Source: Variovorax sp. S12S4
GTDB taxonomy: Bacteria; Pseudomonadota; Gammaproteobacteria; Burkholderiales; Burkholderiaceae_C
Reading direction: 5' to 3'
NCBI RefSeq assembly: GCF_023195515.1
Contig: NZ_JALPKR020000002.1
Location: forward strand, 2,395,001 to 2,459,000
Length of the DNA stretch: 64,000 nucleotides
Position 1 is the first letter of the stretch. Each line of letters begins with the position of its first letter. Positions 55,708 to 64,000 of the stretch are shown here, one piece after another. The position numbers were made by a program, and so were the translations under genes. Below the pieces are notes generated by a model. That model ran no database searches. It was not told where the DNA came from and was given only the letters and a program-made list of their open reading frames with translations.

Positions 55708-56169
55708 TTCTCTGCGGTCCTTTCCGTCTTTTTCAGAGTGAAGGGATGTGTGGTTTCGTCGGCGGCGTTGCGCCAGGTGCCCCTGAACTCGCGCCCGCAG
55801 GAGTCCGGCTGCAGCGTGCCGGACCACACGCCGCTGATGCTGCGCCCGTCGAGCGATTCGTCGATGGCGAGCTGCCCCTCGTCGTCTACATCGCCCGCCA
55901 GCTGCGCGACCGATGCGTTGCCCGAAGGAGCACCTGCCGCACGCGTGATGGTGCCGCGCACGCCCACGTATTCGGGGTGCTTGCCAAGCACGACCGTGGC
56001 CGCGCCCGGAAGGCCGTCGAAGCGCGCCTGCCAGTTGCCGTACAGCGCTTCCACCGGCAGGTCGCGCGCGGTGGCGGGGCATCCGGGCGGTGCCGCGTTC
56101 CGAGCCCCCGGGGCCGGCGCATGCGGTGCAGAGCGCGGCCAGCGACAGCAGCAGGATTCGCGCCTTCAT
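55704..56169 (-). pseudogene. small putative lipoprotein, one frameshift
   Basis: Starts MKARILLLSLAALCTACAG, a lipoprotein-type signal with cysteine at residue 17, then slips at the G run 56085-56087. Removing one base joins it to DLPVEALYGNWQARFDGL, LGKHPEYVGVRGTI and SISGVWSGTLQPDSCGREF, 154 residues in all. The repeated strand pattern suggests a small beta protein. No family recognised. Its ATG overlaps the rep stop (ATGA) and its end overlaps pldA by four bases, so rep, this gene and pldA form one transcript. Confidence 0.65.
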
Positions 56170-58271
56170 GACGCGGAGGCGGCCGCCGCCGCAGCCGCAG
56201 CACTGTCCTGGGCCTTGCGCGCGAACTCGGCACGCAGGGCCTTGAGCTTCTCGCGCGGGTCTTCGCGCGTGGTGGCCTTGTCCAGGCCCATTTCGGCGAT
56301 GAAGCGGCTCGGTACGCAGGGCACCATCTCGCGGCCCTGCTTGCGCTTCTTGGTCCAGCTCACGGCCAGGCTGCGCTGCGCGCGCGTGATGCCCACGTAC
56401 ATGAGGCGGCGCTCTTCCTGCAGCCGCTGCAGTGTTTCGTCGCTCACCTTCAGCTGGCGGCCGTTGTCGTCCTCGAGCTTGAAGGGCAGCAGCCCCTCGG
56501 TCACGCCGATCAGCATCACGTGCGGCCACTCGAGGCCCTTGGAGGCATGCAGCGTAGAGAGCGTGACCACGTTCTGGTCCTGCTCGCGCTCGCTGATGGT
56601 CGAGAGCAGCGAGATGGTCTGCGCCACTTCGAGCAGGCTCTTGCGTTCGCTCTCGACGTTGTTGTCGGCGCCCGAGGCATCGTCGATCACGCCGCCGGCG
56701 CGCTGCGACATCCAGTCGACGAACTCCAGCACATTGGTCCAGCGCGCGGCCGCAGCCTGTTCGCTGTCCTCGCCGTCGTACAGGTGCTTCTCGTAGTCGA
56801 TCTCCTTCAGCCATTCGAGCATGAAGGTGCGCGAATCTTCCGCGCCCATGGTGCGGCGCGCGCGGTATTCCAGGTCGTTGATGTAGCGGCCGAACTCGTG
56901 GATGCCCTCCAGCGTGCGCTTGGGCATCACGCTCGGCAGCGACGGGCTGAAGAGCGCTTCGAACAGGCTCAGCTTGTACTGGCTGGCAAAGGTGCCGAGG
57001 CTCGCGAGCGTGGTGTGGCCGATGCCGCGCTTGGGCGTGGTGATCGCGCGCAGGAACGCCGGGTCGTCGTCGTTGTTGACCCACAGGCGAAACCAGCCGC
57101 ACAGGTCCTTGATTTCGGCGCGATCGAAAAAGCTCTGCCCGCCCGAGACCTTGTAGGGAATCTGTGCCTTGCGCAGCGCCTGCTCGAACACGCGCGCCTG
57201 GTGGTTGGCGCGGTAAAGAATGGCGAAGTCGCGAAACTCCTTGTACTGCTTGCCCTGCGCCGTGGCGTCGCCCGCGCGCAGGCTGATGATGCGCGCCACC
57301 GCGCGCTCGGCCTCGTGCGCCTCGGAGTCGGCATCGACGATGCGCACCGGCTCGCCTTCGCCCAGCTCGGAGAACAGCGTCTTCGGAAACAGCTTCGGGT
57401 TGGGGCCGATCACGTTGTTGGCCGCCCGCAGAATGGCGCTGGTGGAGCGGTAGTTCTGCTCCAGCTTGATGACCTTCAGGTCCGGATAGTCGACCGGCAG
57501 CTTGCGCAGGTTGTCCAGCGTGGCGCCGCGCCAGCCGTAGATCGACTGGTCGTCGTCGCCCACCGCGGTGAAGCGACCGCGTGCGCCGGCCAGCGCCTTC
57601 AGCACTTCATATTGGGTGGCGTTGGTGTCCTGGTATTCGTCCACCAGGATGTGGCCCAGCGTGTTTTGCCACTTGGTGCGCACCTCTTCGTAGTCGCGCA
57701 GCAGCTTGAGCGGCATGCCGATGAGGTCGTCGAAATCGACGCTCTGGTAGGCCGTGAGCCGCTCTTCGTAGCGCGCCATGATGCGCGCGGTGATGCGCTC
57801 GTTGTCGTCCACCGCCGCGGCCTCGGCCTGTGCGGCGTTCAGCCCCATGTTCTTCCACTTGCTGATGGTCCACTGCCAGATGCGCGCGGTGGCGGTGTCG
57901 GTGGTGCCGCCGGCGTCCTTCAATATCTTGGTGACGTCGTCGCTGTCCAGAATGCTGAAGGCCGGCTTCAGGCCCAGCACGGCGCCGTCTTCGCGCATCA
58001 TGCGCACGCCCAGCGCGTGAAAGGTGCAGATCACCACATGCTTCGCGTCACGGCCGATCAACCCCTTGGCGCGCTCGCGCATTTCGCTCGCAGCCTTGTT
58101 GGTGAAGGTGATGGCCGCAATGCGCTTGGGCTCCAGGCCGGCCTGGATGAGGCGGCCGATCTTGTGCGTGATGACGCGCGTCTTGCCCGAGCCCGCGCCC
58201 GCGAGCACGAGGCAGGGGCCATGCAGGTAATTGACAGCTTCTTGTTGCGCGAGATTGAGACCGGAAGACAT
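56166..58271 (-). CDS. rep: ATP-dependent DNA helicase Rep (UvrD family)
   Basis: A 701-residue superfamily 1 helicase starting MSSGLNLAQQEAV. Motif I VLAGAGSGKTRVITHKI, Ia TFTNKAASEMRER, II ILVDEYQDTN, III VGDDDQSIYGWRGA, IV VIKLEQNYRSTSAI, V LSTLHASKGLEWPHV, VI RRLMYVGITRAQ are all present. It unwinds DNA 3' to 5' and helps forks past proteins. SGGQSFFDRAEIKD and PKRGIGHTTLA fit Rep rather than UvrD or PcrA. A start 26 codons upstream is possible but adds a Cys/Pro-rich unlikely stretch. Confidence 0.94.
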   Translation of the reverse strand: MSSGLNLAQQEAVNYLHGPCLVLAGAGSGKTRVITHKIGRLIQAGLEPKRIAAITFTNKAASEMRERAKGLIGRDAKHVVICTFHALGVRMMREDGAVLGLKPAFSILDSDDVTKILKDAGGTTDTATARIWQWTISKWKNMGLNAAQAEAAAVDDNERITARIMARYEERLTAYQSVDFDDLIGMPLKLLRDYEEVRTKWQNTLGHILVDEYQDTNATQYEVLKALAGARGRFTAVGDDDQSIYGWRGATLDNLRKLPVDYPDLKVIKLEQNYRSTSAILRAANNVIGPNPKLFPKTLFSELGEGEPVRIVDADSEAHEAERAVARIISLRAGDATAQGKQYKEFRDFAILYRANHQARVFEQALRKAQIPYKVSGGQSFFDRAEIKDLCGWFRLWVNNDDDPAFLRAITTPKRGIGHTTLASLGTFASQYKLSLFEALFSPSLPSVMPKRTLEGIHEFGRYINDLEYRARRTMGAEDSRTFMLEWLKEIDYEKHLYDGEDSEQAAAARWTNVLEFVDWMSQRAGGVIDDASGADNNVESERKSLLEVAQTISLLSTISEREQDQNVVTLSTLHASKGLEWPHVMLIGVTEGLLPFKLEDDNGRQLKVSDETLQRLQEERRLMYVGITRAQRSLAVSWTKKRKQGREMVPCVPSRFIAEMGLDKATTREDPREKLKALRAEFARKAQDSAAAAAAAASAS

Positions 58272-58392
58272 GAGGAGTGGGAACGGAAGGCCGCGAGGGA
58301 ACGGGCAGGCGCAAAGCGGGCAATGATACGGGGCGCAGCTCTCGCGCAACCCCGCCGAAGTTCACCATGCGGGATGCAACGACAATCAGCCG

Positions 58393-59415
58393 GTGCTGCC
58401 TGTATTTCTCGTTACCTTTCCTTTCTTCGCGCTGATTGCCGCCGGCTATGGCGCGGCACGAGCACGCGTCCTGCCGCTGGACGCGATTCCCGGCCTCAAC
58501 ACCTTCGTGCTGTATTTCGCGCTGCCTTGCATGCTGTTGCGCTTCGGTGCCGGCACGCCGATCGGGCAACTGCTCGACGGCAGCGTTGCACTGGTCTGGG
58601 GCGTGAGCGCGCTGGCCGTGGTGGCGGGCACGGTCGTCTTCACCCGCAATGCGCGCATCGGCTGGAACGACGGCGCCTTCGGCGCGCTGGTGGCGGCGTT
58701 TCCGAACACCGGCTTCATGGGCGTGCCGCTTTTGGTGGCGCTGCTGGGTGCGCAGGCGGCGGGGCCGATGATCATCACCATCGCGTTCGACCTGGTCGTG
58801 ACCTCGTCGCTGTGCATTGCCCTCTCGCGGCTCGACGGCACCGGCAGCGGCGCCGCGCATCACGGCCCGCGGCAGGCGGCGCGCCAGGCGCTGCGCGGCG
58901 TGCTGGTCAATCCGATGCCGTGGTCGATTCTGCTGGGCGTGCTGCTCTCGGCCGCGCGCTGGCGCCTGCCGGGGCCCGTGGAGCGCACCGTGGCCATGCT
59001 GGCCGATGCGGCTTCGCCAGTGGCGCTCTTCACCATTGGCGCGGTGCTGGCGCGGTCGGCGCTGCTCGCCCGCGAGCACGCGGCCAGCGCGGAAGTGGCC
59101 GCGGCCATGGGGGTGAAGTCGGCGCTTGCACGCAAGGCGCCGCTGGCCGACGTGCTGCCGGTGGTGGGCGTCAAGCTGCTCGTGCATCCGCTGCTGGTGT
59201 GGGCGCTGGGGCGGGGCGCCATTGCGCTCGGGCTGCCGCTCTCTTCTTCGGCGCTGGTGGTGATCGTGCTGGTGGCGGCGCTGCCGAGCGCCAGCAACGT
59301 GGCCATGCTGGCCGAGCGCTTCGGCGCCGACAGCGGCCGCATCGCACGCATCATTCTTTGGACGACGGTCGCAACCTTCTTCAGTTTTCCGTTGGCGGTG
59401 GGCCTGCTGCGCTGA
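58393..59415 (+). CDS. AEC-family (auxin efflux carrier-like) permease
   Basis: A 340-residue inner-membrane protein with about ten hydrophobic helices. FLVTFPFFALIAAGYGAARA, LNTFVLYFALPCMLLRFGA and AFGALVAAFPNTGFMGVPLL match the family, as does LVVIVLVAALPSASNVAMLAE near the end. It should export or import a small organic anion such as malonate or malate; the substrate is not shown. GTG start; divergent from rep. Confidence 0.9.
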   Translation: MLPVFLVTFPFFALIAAGYGAARARVLPLDAIPGLNTFVLYFALPCMLLRFGAGTPIGQLLDGSVALVWGVSALAVVAGTVVFTRNARIGWNDGAFGALVAAFPNTGFMGVPLLVALLGAQAAGPMIITIAFDLVVTSSLCIALSRLDGTGSGAAHHGPRQAARQALRGVLVNPMPWSILLGVLLSAARWRLPGPVERTVAMLADAASPVALFTIGAVLARSALLAREHAASAEVAAAMGVKSALARKAPLADVLPVVGVKLLVHPLLVWALGRGAIALGLPLSSSALVVIVLVAALPSASNVAMLAERFGADSGRIARIILWTTVATFFSFPLAVGLLR

Positions 59416-59445
59416 GCCGGGGCGCTGAAAGGCGCGTCTGTTGAA

Positions 59446-60114
59446 TCAGGGTGTCAGCACGCCGAGCTTGAACGGATCGGCGTCCGAAAGGCGCTCGCAC
59501 TTGGTGAAGTCGCGGCCCTGGGTGCCGTCGCAATAGAACGCGTTGTAGATGTAGCCGAACAGCGTGGGGCTGGCCGTGAAGAGCACGCCGTGATCGGGCT
59601 GCCAGTTGTCCTTGACCGGCTCGGAGCCGAGTTCCGCAGCGCTGCCAGAGCCGGCGGCGGAGGCGGAGGCGGAAGCGGAGGCGGGCGAGAACTCGGCCAG
59701 CGTCTTGTGCACTTCGCCGCCGCGCCATCGCATGGCCAGTTCGGAGGCGGTGGGCCTGGCGGCCACCGGCAGCAGCACGCCGTTCACTTGGAAGCCGTCA
59801 CCGAAGCGATGCGTCTTGCCGGCAAGAAAGGCGTAGGCGCAGGCGGCCAGGCACTGGCCGCGGATTTCGGTTTCCACCCCGCTCGAGCGAATGGCCTCGG
59901 CATAGGCGCCGGCTGCTTCGGCGGTGCCGCCGAACGAGTCCTCGAACACCACGGTGCGCACCGTGCCTTTGCCCAGGTGCTCGGTAAAGGCCTTGATAGC
60001 CGTGCCGTCGAGCATGCCCGACACCACCAGCCGGCTGCCCTGCAGTTCGAGTTCGGCCGCGGAGCATGCGCATGCAAAAAGAAGAGCCCAACCGAGAGAT
60101 GAAGGCAGTTTCAC
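59446..60114 (-). CDS. periplasmic protein with ClpP/crotonase-like fold
   Basis: A 222-residue secreted protein. Signal peptide MKLPSSLGWALLFACACSAA. VFEDSFGGTAEAAGAYAEAI followed by GQCLAACAYAFLAG resembles the SGG / GxCxSAC pattern of ClpP-fold proteins seen in periplasmic relatives, but the usual nucleophile Ser is Ala here. A low-complexity SPASASASASAAGSGSAAE linker precedes the C-terminal part (GYIYNAFYCDGTQGRDFTKC). Function unknown; an inactive or non-catalytic member is likely. Confidence 0.65.
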   Translation of the reverse strand: MKLPSSLGWALLFACACSAAELELQGSRLVVSGMLDGTAIKAFTEHLGKGTVRTVVFEDSFGGTAEAAGAYAEAIRSSGVETEIRGQCLAACAYAFLAGKTHRFGDGFQVNGVLLPVAARPTASELAMRWRGGEVHKTLAEFSPASASASASAAGSGSAAELGSEPVKDNWQPDHGVLFTASPTLFGYIYNAFYCDGTQGRDFTKCERLSDADPFKLGVLTP

Positions 60115-60339
60115 GGCAACCCCTGGCGACCAGCATTCTTGCTTGACGCGCGAGGCCGGAACGGGCCCGCGCTGTAACAGCTTGAATAGCAGGCGGGCAT
60201 GCAGTCAACCGCTTTTTCAGATTATTTCCGATTCGCGTGTAGGCCATAAGCCATAGCTATCGTTACCACTACAGATGAGTGCTTGTGTTTTCAAAACACT
60301 GCTAAAGTGTTTGCAAATCAAAGTATGTATGGGGGCACT

Positions 60340-60552
60340 ATGGCAATACTTGTTCGTATTCTGCTGTGGCTGGCCTGGGTCGCCAGCGTGGGCTGGTTGT
60401 GGCATGCCGACACCCTCGGCACCGCCACCTCGCTCGCGTTGGGCGCCTTGAGCCTGGTGGTGTTCGCATGGCCCGGAAGCATCGCTCGGCGGCGCAGCAG
60501 CGAGCTGCGCTACGTCGACATGGGCAAGGAGCCCGCGGGCCTGCACCACTGA
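60340..60552 (+). CDS. small two-helix membrane protein
   Basis: A 70-residue protein: two hydrophobic helices (ILLWLAWVASVGWLW and TSLALGALSLVVFAWPG) and a short charged tail (ARRRSSELRYVD). GGGGG stands four to eight bases before the ATG at 60340; a longer start at 60283 lacks a site. No family is recognised. It is convergent with priA, and 31 bases separate the stops. Confidence 0.6.
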   Translation: MAILVRILLWLAWVASVGWLWHADTLGTATSLALGALSLVVFAWPGSIARRRSSELRYVDMGKEPAGLHH

Positions 60553-60583
60553 CAAAGGCCGGCCTCGGTAAAAGGCCGCTGCC

Positions 60584-62764
60584 TCAAATGCTGTGCGGGT
60601 CGACGTCGACCAGCCAGCGGATCACGCCCTTGCCCTCGGGCGTGCGCCGCAACGCGTGCAGCAGCGGCTGCCAGGCTGCCAGCAGGCGCTGCAGCGCGGC
60701 GCGCGACGGGCTTTCGATCAGCATCTGCGCCCGTTCCACATTGGCCACGCGCTGAATGGCCAGCGGCACTGCGGGGTAGCGCAGCACGCGGTCGGCGCCT
60801 TCGAGTGCATCGGCCGCGGTGCTCGCCGCATTCAAGAAGGCCTGCGCGGCTTCCTGCGAGCGCGCATCGGCGCGCAGCAATGCCTGGAATGCAAACGGCG
60901 GCATGCCGGCCGCGGCGCGCTCTTCGAGCTGCTGCCGCGCGAAAGCGGCGTAGTCGTGCCTTCGCAGCGCGGCAAAGAGCGGATGCTGCGCATGGTGCGT
61001 CTGGATCCACATCTCGGCCGTGGCGCCTTGCGCTGCCAGGTACGCGGCGTCGCGCCCCGCGCGTCCGGCCGATTGCATCAGCAGGCTGAACAGCCGCTCG
61101 GGCGCGCGAAAGTCGCTGGAGAACAGCGCGCCGTCGGGGTTCACGGCGGCCACCAGCGTGATGCGCCGGAAGTCGTGCCCCTTGGCAATCATCTGCGTGC
61201 CGACCAGCACGTCGACCTCGCCCGAGTGCACCGACGCGAGCTGCGATTCGAGTGCGCCCTGCTTCTTGGTGCTGTCGGCATCGATGCGCGCAATGCGCAC
61301 CGCGTTGCCGTCGGGCCGCTTCACGCTGGCGAACAGCTCGGCCAGGTGCTCTTCGAGCCGCTCGGTGCCGCGGCCCACCGGCGCGATGTCGGGGTTGCCG
61401 CACGCCGGGCAGGCGCGCGGCACGCGCTCGGTAAAGCCGCAGTGGTGGCAGCGCAGCGTGCGATCGATCTTGTGGAACACGCGGTAGGCGCTGCAGTGCG
61501 GGCATTCGCTCTTCCAGCCGCAATCGGCGCAGGCCAGCACCGGCGCATAGCCGCGGCGGTTCAAGAACACCATGCTCTGTTCGCCGCGCGCAATGCGCTG
61601 GCCGATGGCGTCGAGCAGCGCGGCCGAGAGCACGGTCTTGGGCGGCTGCAGGTTCATGTCGACCAGCCGCACGGCGGGCAGCTCGCCGGCGCCGATGCGC
61701 GAGGGCATGGCCAACCGCACGTAGCGCCCGCCCGGGTCTTCGCCCTCGGCGGGGCGGCTCTGGTGCCAGCTCTCGAGCGACGGCGTGGCCGAACCGAGGA
61801 TGACTTTCGCGCCCTCGCGCTGGCCGCGCCACACGGCGAGGTCGCGCGCCGAATACCGTGCGCCTTCCTGCTGCTTGTAGCTGGGGTCGTGCTCTTCGTC
61901 GACCACGATGAGCCTGAGCCCCGGCATCGACGCGAACACCGCCATGCGCGTGCCCAGCACGATGCGCGCGGCCCCGCTGTGCGCCGCAAGCCAGCTTGCG
62001 AGCCGCTGCGGGTTGGTCATGCCGCTGTGCAGCGACACCACCGCGTCGTCCCCGAAGCGTGCCTTGAAGCGGGCTTCGAGCTGCGGCGTGAGGTTGATCT
62101 CGGGCACCATCACCAGCGCCTGCGCGCCGGCGTCGCGCGCGAGCAGGTCGGCCACGCAGCGCAGGTACACCTCGGTCTTGCCGCTGCCGGTGCTGCCAAC
62201 CAGCAGGAAGGTGCCTGTCTCGGCCTCGATGCGCGCGAGGGCTGCGGTTTGCTCCGGGCTGAGCGCGATCAGGTTGGCGGCTTCGGCGGTCTCGGCCACC
62301 GGCCCGGTGGTGGTCTTGCGCTTGAGGCGGCGTGCCAGTTGCGTGCCGGTCAGGTCGCGCAACTGCGGCGGCAGGGCCGCGAGCGCGATCTCGCCGATCG
62401 AGCGCTGGTAGTACCGCGCGGCAAAGGCGACGAGATCGCGCCAGGCTTCGCCGAGCGGCGCGAGCGCATCGAGCGCCGCACCCACGGGCTTGAGCGCCAT
62501 GTCGGGCTCGGCGCCCTCCAGCGAGCTGGGGTCGTTCCAGACCACGCCCAGCACTTCGCGCCGGCCCAGCGGCACCCGTGCCAGCGTGCCGGGGGCGAGC
62601 GGCGCCGCGCTGGCGTAGCTCAGCAGATCGCCAAGCGCCGCGTGCGCCGGCGTTTGAACGGCGATGTCGAGCCGCCAAGCCATCGCGGCGGGCGTGTTCG
62701 CCGGCGCTGCCGGGGTTTCCGGGGCAGGGCTGCTGGCGGTGGAAATGGGCGTCTCTGTTGGCAA
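60584..62764 (-). CDS. priA: primosomal protein N' (PriA helicase)
   Basis: A 726-residue replication-restart helicase. FLLVGSTGSGKTEVYL is Walker A, LIVVDEEHDPSYKQQEGARY the DEEH box with aromatic-rich loop, and PVLACADCGWKSECPHCSAY ... LRCHHCGFTERVPRACPACG the two zinc sites (eight Cys). It rebuilds forks away from oriC by recruiting PriB/DnaT and DnaB. The N-terminal 30 residues are Pro/Ala-rich and not conserved, so the true start could be MAWRLDIAVQ at residue 28. The DnaA box lies upstream. Confidence 0.95.
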   Translation of the reverse strand: MPTETPISTASSPAPETPAAPANTPAAMAWRLDIAVQTPAHAALGDLLSYASAAPLAPGTLARVPLGRREVLGVVWNDPSSLEGAEPDMALKPVGAALDALAPLGEAWRDLVAFAARYYQRSIGEIALAALPPQLRDLTGTQLARRLKRKTTTGPVAETAEAANLIALSPEQTAALARIEAETGTFLLVGSTGSGKTEVYLRCVADLLARDAGAQALVMVPEINLTPQLEARFKARFGDDAVVSLHSGMTNPQRLASWLAAHSGAARIVLGTRMAVFASMPGLRLIVVDEEHDPSYKQQEGARYSARDLAVWRGQREGAKVILGSATPSLESWHQSRPAEGEDPGGRYVRLAMPSRIGAGELPAVRLVDMNLQPPKTVLSAALLDAIGQRIARGEQSMVFLNRRGYAPVLACADCGWKSECPHCSAYRVFHKIDRTLRCHHCGFTERVPRACPACGNPDIAPVGRGTERLEEHLAELFASVKRPDGNAVRIARIDADSTKKQGALESQLASVHSGEVDVLVGTQMIAKGHDFRRITLVAAVNPDGALFSSDFRAPERLFSLLMQSAGRAGRDAAYLAAQGATAEMWIQTHHAQHPLFAALRRHDYAAFARQQLEERAAAGMPPFAFQALLRADARSQEAAQAFLNAASTAADALEGADRVLRYPAVPLAIQRVANVERAQMLIESPSRAALQRLLAAWQPLLHALRRTPEGKGVIRWLVDVDPHSI

Positions 62765-63136
62765 GGTTTGTTAATGCGACTTTGAGCAAAATCACTTAAG
62801 TCGTTGATTTTCCTGTGCTTTGAAGCTCATCCAGAGATTCTGTGGATAACTTTGTTGACAACAGGGCTCGACACGCCGCGGAGCCTTGAAAATCAAGCGT
62901 CTGACTGGATTGCCCTCAAAAAAGCAAAGTTCAAATCCTATATAAATCAACCACTTACGCACGCTACTTGTTTAGGAGCAAAGAGGGGCCCGCCTCAGAT
63001 AATCTTGCGCAGTGCAGCACGTGTTTTGTGCATAAGTCGGGCCTCCTACACCGTTTTTACGCTTGACAAACGGCTGCGAACTGCTTTTCAGGGAAAACCA
63101 GTTCGCCGACGCGCGCAGGCCCGTCGGGTAACAGTT
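62765..63136. other. intergenic region between priA and hemE
   Basis: A 372-base AT-richer gap between two leftward genes. It contains one DnaA-box match (listed) and, near 63020, an imperfect dyad (TGCAGCACG...TTTTGTGCA). I see no gene. The priA promoter should be here, while a terminator for hemE is not obvious. Confidence 0.6.
62841..62849 (-). promoter_or_regulatory. DnaA box
   Basis: TGTGGATAA is the complement of the consensus TTATCCACA. It is the only perfect copy I saw here, so it would regulate priA rather than act as an origin. Confidence 0.45.
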
Positions 63137-64000
63137 TCAACCGCGCAGCGCGCGGGATTGTGCGTGCACCGCCTGCACCAGCGCTGCCACGTGGTCCGGC
63201 GGGGTGAACTGGCTGATGCCGTGGCCCAGGTTGAAGATGTGGGTCGGCCCCTTGGCCGAGCCGGCGTGCGGCTTGCCGAAGGCCTGGAGCACCTTGGCCA
63301 CCTCGGCCTCGATCTGCGCCGGGGGCGCGAACAGCACGTTGGGGTCGATGTTGCCCTGCAGGGCCTTGGCCTTGTCGTCATTGCCTTCGCCGACCAGGCG
63401 GCGCGCGGACGCAAGGCTCACGGTCCAGTCGACGCCGAGCACTTCGCAGTCGAGCTCGCGCATGGCTTCGAGCCACAAGCCGCCGCCCTTGGTGAACACG
63501 ATGCGCGGCACGGGCTGCCCATCGGCGCCATTGCGCTTCAGGCCGGCCAGCACGCGTGCGGTGTAGGCAAGGCTGAATTCCTGGAATGCGCCATCGGCGA
63601 GCACGCCGCCCCAGCTGTCGAACACCATCACGGCCTGCGCGCCGGCGTCGATCTGCGCATTGAGGTAGGTGGCCACGGAGTCGGCGTTGACCGCGAGCAG
63701 GCGGTGCATGAGGTCGGGGCGGCTGTAGAGCATGCTCTTCACGAGCCGGTAGTCGCTGGAGCCTGCGCCCTCGACCATGTAGCAGGCGAGGGTCCAGGGG
63801 CTGCCCGAAAAGCCGATGAGGGGCACGCGGCCATCGAGGGCCTTGCGGATCGACGCCACGGCATCGAACACGTAGCGCAGCTTGGCCATGTCGGGCACTT
63901 CAAGCGCGGCAACGGCGGCCTCGTCGCGCACAGGCCGTGCAAAGCGCGGGCCTTCGCCGGCCTCGAACGAAAGGCCAAGGCCCATGGCGTCGGGCACGGT
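63137..64000 (-). CDS. hemE: uroporphyrinogen decarboxylase (partial, 5' end beyond window)
   Basis: The C-terminal 287 residues of HemE, which removes four carboxyl groups from uroporphyrinogen III to give coproporphyrinogen III in haem synthesis. [31 protein letters not shown] and [18 protein letters not shown] are family signatures. The frame runs off the right edge of the window, so about 80 N-terminal residues with the first signature are missing. The end is intact (AQSRALRG). Confidence 0.95.
   Translation of the reverse strand, partial: TVPDAMGLGLSFEAGEGPRFARPVRDEAAVAALEVPDMAKLRYVFDAVASIRKALDGRVPLIGFSGSPWTLACYMVEGAGSSDYRLVKSMLYSRPDLMHRLLAVNADSVATYLNAQIDAGAQAVMVFDSWGGVLADGAFQEFSLAYTARVLAGLKRNGADGQPVPRIVFTKGGGLWLEAMRELDCEVLGVDWTVSLASARRLVGEGNDDKAKALQGNIDPNVLFAPPAQIEAEVAKVLQAFGKPHAGSAKGPTHIFNLGHGISQFTPPDHVAALVQAVHAQSRALRG

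Noticed and set aside
55708..57102. An N-terminal extension of PldA of more than 460 residues.
   Set aside because: The open frame crosses rep and the lipoprotein gene in other frames; the signal peptide and start are at 55707.
62820..63060. Replication origin in the priA-hemE gap.
   Set aside because: There is only one perfect DnaA box, no cluster, no AT-rich unwinding repeats and no dnaA nearby.

Overview
The window looks like chromosome of a high-GC betaproteobacterium of the family Comamonadaceae, most probably Variovorax or a close relative. This rests on the style of the housekeeping genes (groESL, an HU protein with a lysine/alanine tail, hemE next to priA, a Bug-type tricarboxylate-binding protein beside an amidase, a CioAB oxidase) and on the roughly 65-70% GC of most genes. 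No transposase, integrase, rRNA or CRISPR array was seen. One tRNA (Arg, CCG) is present.

Layout. (1) 1-8.3 kb is a visibly AT-richer glycan-assembly island on the + strand: a methyltransferase, a 1735-residue fusion of a PAPS-type sulfotransferase, a 12-unit coiled coil and three glycosyltransferase modules, a second methyltransferase and a nucleotide-sugar epimerase. (2) 8.3-14.0 kb is a sulfate-activation block: cysNC, a YdhS-like FAD protein and a cysD with an extra N-terminal domain on the - strand, with cysQ divergent. Together these would make PAPS and remove PAP, which is what the neighbouring sulfotransferase needs. (3) 14-23.7 kb holds a chemoreceptor with almost no periplasmic domain, a hydrolase/DUF427 pair, tRNA-Arg, a methyltransferase, an MscS channel, a possible nuclease-fold protein, a DksA-like zinc protein and groESL behind a clear sigma-32 promoter. 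(4) 23.9-30.5 kb carries a GT4 glycosyltransferase/debranching-enzyme pair, a secreted lyase-LamG protein and a DUF3883 protein. (5) 30.6-43.4 kb has two LysR-controlled divergent units, a Tat-exported SMP-30 protein, cioAB with a tiny DUF2474-like partner, a copper ATPase with a broken copper chaperone, an alpha-carbonic anhydrase, and an amidase/Bug operon.

(6) 43.5-53.7 kb is a signalling block. An HU gene and a LysR gene precede a TRAP-type binding protein whose stop overlaps the start of a membrane GGDEF-EAL protein, followed by a Cache-PAS-GGDEF protein and a PAS hybrid kinase. No TRAP permease lies nearby, so the binding protein may be a sensor subunit for c-di-GMP control. (7) 53.7-64 kb is mostly housekeeping: nadE, pldA, a small lipoprotein, rep, an AEC permease, a ClpP-fold-like secreted protein, a small membrane protein, priA and the 3' part of hemE.

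A striking property of the window is about 13 single-base or dinucleotide indels, mostly in G/C/A runs, that split ten genes including cysD, cysQ, groEL and both GGDEF genes. Every one is repaired by a single small edit that restores normal family length, so I read most of them as sequence errors rather than real gene loss. Affected genes are given here as single spans.
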